64,000 nt of DNA from Burkholderia pyrrocinia. GTDB lineage: Bacteria > Pseudomonadota > Gammaproteobacteria > Burkholderiales > Burkholderiaceae. Below, one piece after another: positions 45,099 through 56,759 of this stretch. Below the pieces are notes generated by a model, which saw nothing but the letters and a program-made list of their open reading frames with translations, made no database searches and was not told the origin of the DNA. The position numbers and the translations under genes were made by a program. Numbering within the stretch: the first letter of the stretch is position 1; every line of letters begins with the position of its first letter. The stretch is from contig NZ_CP094460.1 in assembly GCF_022809715.1 (NCBI RefSeq), positions 124,001 to 188,000 of the forward strand, written 5' to 3'.

Positions 45099-46409
45099 AT
45101 GAGCACTTTTCCCACTCTCGACGCGTGGCTCTCGCACCTCGAACGCGCGCACCCGGTCGGCATCGACATGGGCCTGACCCGCATCGGGCAGGTCAAGACG
45201 GCGCTGCAGCTCGAATTCGCGTGCCCCGTCATCACCGTCGGCGGCACGAACGGCAAGGGCTCGACCTGCGCGTTCCTCGAGACGATTCTCGTGCGCGCGG
45301 GTTACAAGGTCGGCTGCCACACGTCGCCGCACCTGCTCGAATTCAACGAGCGCGCGCGCGTGAACGGGCAGAACGTCACCGATGACGAACTGCTGCCTCA
45401 CTTCGAGGCCGTCGAAGCCGCGCGCACGTCGCTGCCGGAACCGGTGTCGCTCACGTACTTCGAATTCACGACGCTCGCGATCCTGCATCTGTTCGCGTCG
45501 CGCGGGCTCGATGCGGTGATCCTCGAAGTCGGCCTCGGCGGCCGGCTCGATGCGGTCAACATCATCGATACCGATTGCGCGATCGTCACGAGCATCGACA
45601 TCGACCACACCGAATACCTCGGCGACACGCGCGAGAAGATCGCGTTCGAGAAGGCCGGGATCTTCCGTGCCGGCAAGCCGGCGATCTGCGGCGATCCGGC
45701 CGCGCCGCAAACGTTGATCGACCATGCCGAAGCGATCGGCGCCGACCTGTGGCTCGTCGGCCGCGATTTCCGCTATGAGGCGCAGGCGGGCGCGGAGCGC
45801 CAGCAGTGGAGCTACCTCGGCCGCGAGAAGCGCTATCCGGCGCTTGCGTATCCGGCGCTGCGCGGCGCGAATCAGCTGATCAATGCATCGGCCGCGCTCG
45901 CCGCGCTCGAGGCGCTGCGCCCGGTGCTGCCGGTATCCGCGCAGGACATCCGGCTCGGGCTCGCGAACGTCGAGCTGCCGGGGCGCTTCCAGGTGCTGCC
46001 CGGCAAGCCGGCGATCGTGCTCGACGTCGCGCACAACCCGCATGCGGCGGCCGTGCTCGAGCAGAATCTCGGCAACATGGGCTTTTTCCCGTACACGTAC
46101 GCGGTGTTCGGCGCGATGCACGACAAGGACATCGACGGCGTGCTGCGGCATCTGAAAGGCGAGATCGACCACTGGTGCGTGACCGACCTGCCGCTGCCGC
46201 GCGCGGCCTCCGCGGAGCAGCTCGAAGCCGCGCTGCGCAAGGCTGGCGTGGAGGACGGGGCCGATTCGAGCGTGACGCGTTACGCGTCGCCCGCCGAAGC
46301 GTTTCGCGATGCACTAAAAAGAGCATCCGAGAATGATAGAATCGTGGTTTTCGGCAGTTTCCATACGGTTGCCGGCGTGCTGGCCTACCGTAAATCGCAG
46401 CAACACTGA
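45099..46409 (+). CDS. folC: Bifunctional folylpolyglutamate synthase/dihydrofolate synthase
   Basis: Adds glutamate to dihydropteroate and folates. The 436-residue Mur-ligase-like protein has the P-loop ITVGGTNGKGSTCAFLE, HTSPHLLEFNERARVNG, and the C-terminal LDVAHNPHAAAVLEQNLG motif. It lies between accD and a SPOR-domain gene 29 nt downstream. Confidence 0.96.
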   Translation: MSTFPTLDAWLSHLERAHPVGIDMGLTRIGQVKTALQLEFACPVITVGGTNGKGSTCAFLETILVRAGYKVGCHTSPHLLEFNERARVNGQNVTDDELLPHFEAVEAARTSLPEPVSLTYFEFTTLAILHLFASRGLDAVILEVGLGGRLDAVNIIDTDCAIVTSIDIDHTEYLGDTREKIAFEKAGIFRAGKPAICGDPAAPQTLIDHAEAIGADLWLVGRDFRYEAQAGAERQQWSYLGREKRYPALAYPALRGANQLINASAALAALEALRPVLPVSAQDIRLGLANVELPGRFQVLPGKPAIVLDVAHNPHAAAVLEQNLGNMGFFPYTYAVFGAMHDKDIDGVLRHLKGEIDHWCVTDLPLPRAASAEQLEAALRKAGVEDGADSSVTRYASPAEAFRDALKRASENDRIVVFGSFHTVAGVLAYRKSQQH

Positions 46410-46438
46410 CTGACGGGCAGTTTCGGACTCAGCCATTC

Positions 46439-47275
46439 ATGGGAATTTTCTCGTTCGGCAAAAAAGACGACGACGCGCCCACGCGGCGCGGCGGTCGCAC
46501 CGGGACCTCCCGGAACGTGCGCACGGAGCGCACTGAACGCGTCGAGCGGCGCCCGCGCCGCACCGAGCGTCCGGAATCGGACGCGCTGCTCCTCGATCCG
46601 ACCCTTCCAGAAAAGCAACGCGCGCGCCGTCGCCTCGTCGGCGCGATCGCGCTCGTCGTGGCCGCCGTGATCGTGCTGCCGATGGTGCTCGATTCGCACC
46701 CGAAGCCAGTCACGGACGATATCGCGATCGACATCCCGAACCGGCCCGCGCACCAGGCAGTCGCGCCGCGTGACGACGACGCTTCCGACGTGCAGGCAGG
46801 TGTCGCGCACGACGAGCCGCCGGCATCCGACGCCGCCGTCGCGGCGGTCCCGGCGCCTGCGCCGAAGGAGGCCGCCAAGCCGGCCGCGAAACCCGATACG
46901 ACGACCACGGCGAGCGTGACGCCGCCGAAGCCCGCGCCGAAGCCGGCTGCTCCCGCGGCGAAACCGGCCGCGCCGAAGCCGGCGCCCGCGACCGTCGCGA
47001 ATGCCGACGGCGCGAGCCCGGACAGCGGCGATGCATCGTCGCCGTCGTCGCCGGCCGGTGCGCGCTTCGCGGTGCAGCTCGGTTCGTTCAAGGATGACGC
47101 GACGGCCCGTTCGTGGGCGACCAAGTTGAAATCGGCGGGCGTGCCCGCATATGTCGAGCATCGCAAGCAGGCAGACGGTGGCACGGCTACACTGTTGCGT
47201 GCCGGCCCGTTCGCGGATCGCGCGGCGGCTTCCGCCGCGATCGCGAAGGTGCGCGAAGCCGGCCTGACGCAGTAA
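46439..47275 (+). CDS. SPOR-domain membrane protein (DedD-like)
   Basis: A 278-residue bitopic inner-membrane protein. It has a basic cytoplasmic tail (TRRGGRTGTSRNVRTERTE), a single transmembrane helix (LVGAIALVVAAVIVLPMVL, about residues 66-84), a long Pro/Ala/Lys-rich periplasmic linker, and a C-terminal SPOR domain (FAVQLGSFKDDATARSWATKL to LRAGPFADRAAASAAIAKVREAGL). SPOR domains bind denuded septal peptidoglycan, so a role in division is expected. Its place between folC and cvpA is the usual dedD position. Confidence 0.93.
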   Translation: MGIFSFGKKDDDAPTRRGGRTGTSRNVRTERTERVERRPRRTERPESDALLLDPTLPEKQRARRRLVGAIALVVAAVIVLPMVLDSHPKPVTDDIAIDIPNRPAHQAVAPRDDDASDVQAGVAHDEPPASDAAVAAVPAPAPKEAAKPAAKPDTTTTASVTPPKPAPKPAAPAAKPAAPKPAPATVANADGASPDSGDASSPSSPAGARFAVQLGSFKDDATARSWATKLKSAGVPAYVEHRKQADGGTATLLRAGPFADRAAASAAIAKVREAGLTQ

Positions 47276-47281
47276 CGCACG

Positions 47282-47776
47282 ATGCTGACCGCTTTCGACT
47301 ACGCTGTATTGGCGGTGATCGTGTTGTCGGCGCTGCGCGGTGCGTGGCGCGGCTTCGTGTCCGAGATTTTCGGGCTGATCGGCTGGATTGCGGCGATCGT
47401 GATCGCGGGCCGCTACGTCGGGCTGGTCGTACCGTACATTCCGGCGAACTGGCCGGGCGGCGCGCTGACGCAGTGGGTGATCGCCTTCGCATTGCTCGTG
47501 ATCGGCGTCGTGCTGGTCGCCGGCGTCGCGAACGCGCTGCTGTCGCGGATCGCGCAGGCGAGCGGCCTCGGCGGTGTCGATCGCTCGCTGGGCATGATGT
47601 TCGGGCTGGTCCGCGGCGGCGTGCTGGTGGTGCTGCTGGTCGCGGCGGCCGGGCTGACCGAACTGCCCAAACAGGATTTCTGGCGCAATGCGCTATTGCG
47701 TCCTTTCGCCGAACAGGGCGTGCATGAGCTGAAGCAGCTCCTGCCCGACGGCATGGCCCAGTACGTACGCGTGTGA
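47282..47776 (+). CDS. cvpA: CvpA-family membrane protein
   Basis: A 164-residue inner-membrane protein with four predicted helices. It starts MLTAFDYAVLAVIVLSALRGAWRGFVSEIFGLIGWIAAIV and contains the conserved GGVDRSLGMMFGLVRGGVLVVLLV. CvpA is linked to colicin V production and envelope homeostasis. It begins 6 nt after the SPOR gene and is 51 nt before purF, as in many proteobacteria. Confidence 0.94.
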   Translation: MLTAFDYAVLAVIVLSALRGAWRGFVSEIFGLIGWIAAIVIAGRYVGLVVPYIPANWPGGALTQWVIAFALLVIGVVLVAGVANALLSRIAQASGLGGVDRSLGMMFGLVRGGVLVVLLVAAAGLTELPKQDFWRNALLRPFAEQGVHELKQLLPDGMAQYVRV

Positions 47777-47827
47777 CGACGCGGCCGGGCAGGACGTAAC
47801 CGATTTTGTCATTCTGAAGGACATGCC

Positions 47828-49360
47828 ATGTGCGGCATCGTAGGCGTTATCTCCCAATCTCCGGTCAACCAGCTGATCTATGACAGCCTGCTGCTGCTGC
47901 AGCATCGCGGTCAGGACGCAGCGGGCATCGCGACGGCGGACGGCAGCAATTTCCACATGTACAAGGCGAACGGCATGGTGCGCGACGTGTTCCGCACGCG
48001 CAACATGCGCAGCCTGCCCGGCACCTACGGCATCGGCCAGGTGCGCTACCCGACGGCCGGTTCGGCGTCGAGCGAAGCCGAGGCGCAGCCGTTCTACGTG
48101 AACGCGCCGTTCGGCATCATCCTCGCGCACAACGGCAACCTGACGAACTGGCAGCAACTGAAGGACGAGATGTTCCGGATCGACCGCCGGCACATCAACA
48201 CCAATTCCGACAGCGAAGTGCTGCTCAACGTGTTCGCGCACGAGCTGCAGCTGTCGACGACGGGCCTCGAGCTCGATCCGGCCTCGGTGTTCAAGGCGGT
48301 TTCGGGTGTCCATCGCCGCCTGCAGGGTTCGTATGCGATCGTGTCGCTGATCGCCGGCTACGGCCTGCTCGCGTTCCGCGATCCGTTCGGCATCCGCCCG
48401 CTCTGCATCGGCAAGCTCGAAACCGAGCACGGCACCGAATGGATGGTCGCGTCGGAGTCGGTCGCGGTCGAAGGCATCGGTTTCGAATTCGTGCGCGATG
48501 TGCAGCCGGGTGAGGCGATCTTCATCGACCCGGCCGGCAACTTCCACAGCCAGCAATGCGCGGAGAAGCCGACGCTGAATCCGTGCATGTTCGAATACGT
48601 GTACCTCGCGCGTCCGGATTCGTGCCTCGACGGCGTGCCCGTCTACAACGTGCGCCTGCGCATGGGCGACTATCTCGCCGAGAAGATCAAGCGCGAGTTG
48701 CCGAACGTGCCGATCGACGTCGTGATGCCGATTCCCGATTCGTCGCGCCCGGCTGCGATGCAGGTCGCCGCGAAGCTCGGCGTCGAGTATCGCGAAGGCT
48801 TCTTCAAGAACCGCTACGTCGGCCGTACGTTCATCATGCCGGGGCAGGCCGTGCGCAAGAAGTCGGTGCGCCAGAAGCTCAACGCGATGAGCATCGAGTT
48901 CAAGGACAAGCACGTGCTGATCGTCGACGATTCGATCGTGCGCGGCACGACCTCGCATGAAATCGTGCAGATGGCGCGCGATGCGGGCGCGAAGTCGGTG
49001 ATCTTCGCGTCGGCGGCGCCGCCCGTGAAGTTCCCGAACGTGTACGGCATCGACATGCCGACGCGCGGCGAGCTCGTCGCGCACGGCCGCACCGACGACG
49101 AAGTCGCGAAGATCATCGGCGCCGACCACCTGATCTACCAGGACGTCGACGACCTGCGCCGCGCGGTGCGCGACATCAACCCGAAGCTCGAACGCTTCGA
49201 GGCGTCGTGCTTCGACGGCAACTACATCACCGGCGACGTGACGCCCGAGTATCTCGACGCGATCGAGCGCGCGCGCCTCACGCCGGCGTCGCAGGCCGAT
49301 CGCGACACGGCCGGCGACACCGGGCGCTCGCAGATGAACCTGCAGCTGTCGGTCGAGTGA
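47828..49360 (+). CDS. purF: Amidophosphoribosyltransferase
   Basis: First committed step of purine synthesis, making 5-phosphoribosylamine from PRPP and glutamine. The 510-residue protein begins MCGIVGVISQ with the nucleophile Cys2. It has the glutaminase motifs GIGQVRYPTAG and HNGNLTN, and the PRPP loop VLIVDDSIVRGTTSHEIV. No propeptide is present, as in the E. coli enzyme. Confidence 0.98.
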   Translation: MCGIVGVISQSPVNQLIYDSLLLLQHRGQDAAGIATADGSNFHMYKANGMVRDVFRTRNMRSLPGTYGIGQVRYPTAGSASSEAEAQPFYVNAPFGIILAHNGNLTNWQQLKDEMFRIDRRHINTNSDSEVLLNVFAHELQLSTTGLELDPASVFKAVSGVHRRLQGSYAIVSLIAGYGLLAFRDPFGIRPLCIGKLETEHGTEWMVASESVAVEGIGFEFVRDVQPGEAIFIDPAGNFHSQQCAEKPTLNPCMFEYVYLARPDSCLDGVPVYNVRLRMGDYLAEKIKRELPNVPIDVVMPIPDSSRPAAMQVAAKLGVEYREGFFKNRYVGRTFIMPGQAVRKKSVRQKLNAMSIEFKDKHVLIVDDSIVRGTTSHEIVQMARDAGAKSVIFASAAPPVKFPNVYGIDMPTRGELVAHGRTDDEVAKIIGADHLIYQDVDDLRRAVRDINPKLERFEASCFDGNYITGDVTPEYLDAIERARLTPASQADRDTAGDTGRSQMNLQLSVE

Positions 49361-49401
49361 CACCGGCGTACGCTTTTGCCGAAGCGTGATAGGATGTGGC
49401 C

Positions 49402-49460
49402 TTGCGTCGATTTGATATCAGCTTGCGGACGCGGGGCGACTTCCCAAAACAGCTAAAGCG
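49402..49460 (+). ncRNA. SAM-II (SAM-alpha) riboswitch-like aptamer upstream of metZ
   Basis: Stem P1 pairs GCGTC (49404-49408) with GACGC (49428-49432). The loop contains GATTTG and GCTTGC, the hallmarks of the SAM-II P1 loop. It is followed by a C/A-rich stretch and the conserved GCTAAA (49452-49457) needed for the pseudoknot. The arrangement closely matches the SAM-II fold as I remember it (P1 of 5 bp, 19-nt loop). The downstream gene metZ makes homocysteine, so SAM would shut off methionine synthesis. A 7-bp hairpin (49463-49480) and a terminator (49509-49545) follow. Confidence 0.8.
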
Positions 49461-49508
49461 AAGGCCGGCGGCAGTCGGCCCGAGTCGATCGCTGTCGTAC
49501 CGCCCGAA

Positions 49509-49545
49509 GCCCGCTGATGCCGACGCATAGCGGGCTTTTTGTTTT
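49509..49545 (+). terminator. Intrinsic terminator between the SAM-II-like element and metZ
   Basis: GCCCGCT (49509-49515) pairs with AGCGGGC (49529-49535). ATGC/GCAT inside encloses a CGAC tetraloop, with one bulged G, then TTTTTGTTTT. Lying between the aptamer and the metZ start, it could be the riboswitch expression platform. It could also just end the purF transcript, but the position after the aptamer favours the first. Confidence 0.85.
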
Positions 49546-49604
49546 GGCCTGGTTTTGACTTGGCCTGCGCGACACGCGCGGCCATCGAATACGGAAAACG
49601 GAAC

Positions 49605-50795
49605 ATGGACGACTCCCTCAACTTCGACACGCTTGCCGTGCGTGCGGGCACGCTGCGCAGCGACTTCAACGAGCACTCGGAAGCGCTGTTCCTCACGTCG
49701 AGCTTCTGCTTCCAGAGCGCGGCCGACGCGGCCGAGCGCTTCGCGAATTCGGAAGACTACTTCACCTATTCGCGCTTCACGAACCCGACCGTCACCATGT
49801 TCCAGGAGCGTCTCGCGGCGCTCGAGGGCGGCGAGGCGTGCATCGCCACTGCCTCCGGGATGGCCGCGATCATGTCGGTCGTGATGTCCGCGCTGCAGGC
49901 GGGCGACCACCTCGTCAGCTCGCGCAGCCTGTTCGGCTCGACGCTCGGGATGTTCTCGCAGATCTTCAGCAAGTTCGGGATCACGACGACCTTCGTCGAT
50001 CCGACCGACCTGAACGCATGGAAGGAAGCCGTGCGGCCCGAAACGAAGATGTTCTTCCTCGAGACGCCGTCGAACCCGCTGACCGAACTCGCCGACATCG
50101 AGGCGATCGGCAAGATCGCGAAGGCCGCGAACGCGCTGTTCGTCGTCGACAATTGTTTCTGCAGCCCGGTGCTGCAGCAGCCGCTGAAGCTCGGCGCGGA
50201 CGTCGTGATGCACTCGGCGACGAAATTCCTCGACGGGCAGGGCCGCGTGCTCGGCGGCGCGCTGGTCGGCTCGAAGGAATTCATCATGGGCAAGGTATTC
50301 CCGTTCGTACGCAGCGCGGGCCCGACGCTGTCGGCCTTCAACGCGTGGGTGCTGCTGAAGGGGATGGAGACGCTGTCGCTGCGCGTCGAGAAGCAATCGG
50401 CGAACGCGCTGGAAATTGCGCGCTGGCTCGATTCGCATCCGGCGGTGGCACGCGTGTTTCATCCGGGCCTCGAGTCGCACCCGCAGTACGAACTCGCGAA
50501 GCGTCAGCAGAAGGCGGGCGGCGCGATCCTGTCGTTCGAGCTGAAGGGCGACACGCCCGAGCAGCAGCGCGCGAACGCATGGCGCGTGATCGACAACACG
50601 AAGCTGATCTCGATCACCGGCAACCTCGGCGATACGCGCACGACGATCACGCATCCGGCGACCACGACGCACGGCCGCATCACGCCGGAAGCGCGCGCGG
50701 CGGCGGGGATCACCGAAGGTTTGATCCGCTTGTCGGTCGGCCTCGAGCACGCGGGCGACCTGCGTAACGATCTCGCGCGCGGCCTGGAGGGCTGA
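49605..50795 (+). CDS. metZ: O-succinylhomoserine sulfhydrylase
   Basis: PLP enzyme making homocysteine from O-succinylhomoserine and sulfide by direct sulfhydrylation. The 396-residue protein starts MDDSLNFDTLAVRAGTLRS and has YSRFTNPTVTMFQERLAALEGGEACIATASGMAAI. FLETPSNPLTELADI contacts the cofactor, and the PLP lysine lies in MHSATKFLDGQGRVLGG. These motifs fit the MetZ branch of the Cys/Met family. A SAM-II-like riboswitch precedes it and a terminator follows. Confidence 0.94.
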   Translation: MDDSLNFDTLAVRAGTLRSDFNEHSEALFLTSSFCFQSAADAAERFANSEDYFTYSRFTNPTVTMFQERLAALEGGEACIATASGMAAIMSVVMSALQAGDHLVSSRSLFGSTLGMFSQIFSKFGITTTFVDPTDLNAWKEAVRPETKMFFLETPSNPLTELADIEAIGKIAKAANALFVVDNCFCSPVLQQPLKLGADVVMHSATKFLDGQGRVLGGALVGSKEFIMGKVFPFVRSAGPTLSAFNAWVLLKGMETLSLRVEKQSANALEIARWLDSHPAVARVFHPGLESHPQYELAKRQQKAGGAILSFELKGDTPEQQRANAWRVIDNTKLISITGNLGDTRTTITHPATTTHGRITPEARAAAGITEGLIRLSVGLEHAGDLRNDLARGLEG

Positions 50796-50840
50796 GCGAC
50801 GCGGTGCTTTCGCCGCATCGACATCGACGCATCAACGACG

Positions 50841-50877
50841 ACGGGCCGCCTGCAAAACAGGCGGCCCGTTGTTTTTT
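50841..50877 (+). terminator. metZ terminator
   Basis: A perfect 12-bp stem, ACGGGCCGCCTG (50841-50852) with CAGGCGGCCCGT (50858-50869), has a CAAAA loop and is followed by TGTTTTTT. It separates metZ from the convergent bceM. Confidence 0.92.
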
Positions 50878-50930
50878 CCGCATGAAGGCATTACGTCCGG
50901 CGCACCGCGCTCGCGCATGCACCGCGTGAT

Positions 50931-54025
<3,095 letters not shown>

Positions 54026-54493
54026 CGCGCCGCTCCTTCGCGACGCGCGGCGGGGGCCGCGGCGCGTCGCACATCCGATGCGTGAACGTAATGCATGCCT
54101 TTAAATGAAATATCGAATCGAAAACGATTCTAGGGAAAAGAAATCGGCAAAAAAACGCGCGCCATTTATCTGACGACAAACACTCGAATGCCGATTATTC
54201 CGGTCGTGAGATGAAAGGTTGATGCCCGGGCAGCCGCGACAGGCGGTGCGGGGCGGCATTTTCTACAGGGCGGCGCGTGAAAGGCGGTCGTTATTGCCGT
54301 TTCCGGGTGCCATTTTCGACCTGTTCCGGTTCGATATTTCAGGCGGAAACATCCCCAAATATTTCCAAATTTCTTGTGATTATTTTTGCTTGTAACCTGC
54401 ATCGCGACGTTTGAAACCCATTTAGCGACAGGGTGCGCCGGCGGCAGTCCGAGGCGGCACCGGTCGCTGTTGCATCGAGTCTGGAGAAGCGCA
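54026..54493. other. AT-rich divergent promoter region of the bce block
   Basis: About 470 nt between the leftward bceO unit and the rightward bceP unit, with much lower GC than the flanks. It contains GAATCG-AAAA-CGATTC (54115-54130), a 6-bp dyad about 90 nt upstream of bceO. A/T-rich tracts follow at 54135-54160 and 54350-54395. Both units are probably transcribed from here. I cannot assign exact promoter boxes. Confidence 0.55.
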
Positions 54494-56710
54494 TTGCGAC
54501 GTCTGATTCTGGTAGGCATGACGGTATGCGCGACGCTGCTGACGAGCGCCGCACCGGCCGAAACGGTGTTGCCCGCGACGACGTCGTGGATCGGCAACAC
54601 GTTCGGCTATGGCGACGGCAGCTGGACGCAGATCGACATCCGAGCGATCGCGGTGACGCCTGAAGGCAAGGTATATACGAATGCGCCATGGGACGAAAGC
54701 GGCGCCGAGGCGAGCGTCTACCAGGACGGCAAGATGCTCGGCTTCGCCGGCGGCACGCACGGCTGGGGCAATCTCGGCGGCAATGCGATCGCCGTGAACA
54801 GCAAGTACGCGTATGTCGCGATCGGCGTCGGCAACGAACGCGGCCACCTGCAGTCGCCCGGCATCTGGCCGGACAAGGGCAAACAGTGGTTCGGCATCTC
54901 GCGGCGCACGATCGGCGACATGAAGCAGCCCGCGCCGTTTCGCGCGGCACCGCAGGTCGCGCCGGGCGGACGCGCCGATGCCGGCCGCGCGCGCATGGCC
55001 GCGAGTTTCATGATGATGAACGAGGTGCCGGCTCCCGCGCGCTCGGAAGTGGGCGAGGTGAAGGCGGAAGTGGGCGGTCTCGCGGCTGACGACAAGACGC
55101 TGTTCGCGACGAATCCGTCCCACGACATGGTGGACGTGTACGACGCGGAGACGATGCAGCAGAAGGGCACGTGGAGCGCGCACGAACCGGGCCGCATCGC
55201 GCTCGCGGGCGACGGCACGCTGTGGTTGCTCACGGACACGCTGAACGGCCCCGCGCACCTCGTGCACGTGCGTGCGGACGGCCGCAAGCTGGACGACGCG
55301 CCCGCGCTGCCGGAAGGCACCGACGCGGTGGACGTGGCGGTCGACACGAAAGGGCGCGTGCTCGTCGCGGACAACGGGCCGCGCCAGCAGATCCTGATCT
55401 TCTCGAAAGGCGGCAAGGGTTATGCGCAGTCCGGCACGCTCGGCGAGCGCGGCGGCATCTTCGCCGGCCCGGTGCCGGGGCGGCCGGGGCCGCAGCGCTT
55501 CAACGGGCTGACGGGCGTCGGCGTCGATCGCGCGGGCAACGTGTATGTGTCGATGAACGGCATCGGACCGCGCCACGACACGATCGGCGCGGGGCTCGGC
55601 GCGGTGCTCGAAAGCTACACGCCGGACGGCAAGCCGCGCTGGCAGGTGCAGGGGCTGCTGTTCGTCGACGGTGCGTGGCTCGACCCCGCGCGGCCGAACA
55701 GCGTGTACACGGGCAACAAGCGCTTCGAGCTCGACCTGTCGAAGCCGCCGGGCCAGGACTGGAAATATGTCGGCTTCCTGTCGAACCGCTTCAAGTATCC
55801 GGACGATCCCGTGTTCCACACGGACCAGTGGCCGGGCATGCCGATCGCGCGCCGCGTCGACGGCCGTACGTTCCTGTACCTGACCGACATGTACGCCGAT
55901 CACCTGAAGATCTACCGCTTCGACGCGAAGCGCGACGGCGAGGTCGCGATTCCGTCGGGCCTGATCGCGGGCCGCGCGCGACCGGTCGACAAGGTGCCGA
56001 ACAAGCCGCCCGGCGGCGACTGGCTGTGGCGCGACGCGAACGGCAACGGCCGGCTCGACGCCGACGAGTTCGAGATCAACACGACCGGCAAGGCGAAGGC
56101 GGGCGGTTGGGGCTGGTGGGTCGACACGAAGGGCGACATCTGGCGCACGAGCGACGTGCGCGGCATCCACCGCTTCCAGTACGGCGGCGTCGACAAGGCC
56201 GGCAACCCGGTCTACTCGTACGACAAGGTCACGACCTACCCGATGCCGCAGCCGTTCACGCAACTGCGCCGCTCGATCTACGACGCGCAAGCCGACACGC
56301 TGTACGTGACCGGCTACACGGCCGACGCGCCGCCGCAGCCGGGCATCAACAAGGAAGTCGGCCGCGTGCTGGTGCGTTTCGACAAGTGGTCGACCGGCTC
56401 ACCCGTCGTGCGCTACACGGTCGCGCTGCCGTGGCAGCTCGACGCGAAGCCGATCCTGGACCTGATCGGGATCACGGTCGAGGGCCGCTACATCTTCACC
56501 GTGGAGCCGGTCGGCAAGATCCACGTGTACGACAAGGACACCGGCAAGGAAGTGGGCGTGATGAGCCCGGGCACCGAGGTCGGCAAGGCATCCGGCTGGG
56601 TCGACGTGCCGTTCGGCATCAGTGCGTTCCGGCGCGAGAACGGCGAATACCTCGTGTTCGTCGAGGAAGACGCACGCGGCAAGGTGCTGATGTATCGCTG
56701 GAAACCGTGA
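54494..56710 (+). CDS. bceP: Secreted propeller-like protein of the cepacian cluster, BceP
   Basis: This 738-residue exported protein probably starts at TTG 54494, four nt after GGAGAAG. That gives a clean signal peptide (MRRLILVGMTVCATLLTSAAPAETV); the only upstream ATG yields a Cys/Arg-rich lead. The mature protein shows repeated NHL/propeller-like strands such as IRAIAVTPEGKVYTNAPW, DAVDVAVDTKGRVLVADNG and LTGVGVDRAGNVYVSMNG. It also has an EF-hand-like Ca loop, DANGNGRLDADE, near residue 515. It may bind or trim polysaccharide. I recall a hydrolase label for BceP but see no catalytic motif. Confidence 0.7.
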   Translation: MRRLILVGMTVCATLLTSAAPAETVLPATTSWIGNTFGYGDGSWTQIDIRAIAVTPEGKVYTNAPWDESGAEASVYQDGKMLGFAGGTHGWGNLGGNAIAVNSKYAYVAIGVGNERGHLQSPGIWPDKGKQWFGISRRTIGDMKQPAPFRAAPQVAPGGRADAGRARMAASFMMMNEVPAPARSEVGEVKAEVGGLAADDKTLFATNPSHDMVDVYDAETMQQKGTWSAHEPGRIALAGDGTLWLLTDTLNGPAHLVHVRADGRKLDDAPALPEGTDAVDVAVDTKGRVLVADNGPRQQILIFSKGGKGYAQSGTLGERGGIFAGPVPGRPGPQRFNGLTGVGVDRAGNVYVSMNGIGPRHDTIGAGLGAVLESYTPDGKPRWQVQGLLFVDGAWLDPARPNSVYTGNKRFELDLSKPPGQDWKYVGFLSNRFKYPDDPVFHTDQWPGMPIARRVDGRTFLYLTDMYADHLKIYRFDAKRDGEVAIPSGLIAGRARPVDKVPNKPPGGDWLWRDANGNGRLDADEFEINTTGKAKAGGWGWWVDTKGDIWRTSDVRGIHRFQYGGVDKAGNPVYSYDKVTTYPMPQPFTQLRRSIYDAQADTLYVTGYTADAPPQPGINKEVGRVLVRFDKWSTGSPVVRYTVALPWQLDAKPILDLIGITVEGRYIFTVEPVGKIHVYDKDTGKEVGVMSPGTEVGKASGWVDVPFGISAFRRENGEYLVFVEEDARGKVLMYRWKP

Positions 56711-56759
56711 CGGGCGGCGCGCCGTTAACGACGTCGTCGCCGTCACATAAGGCACAAGC

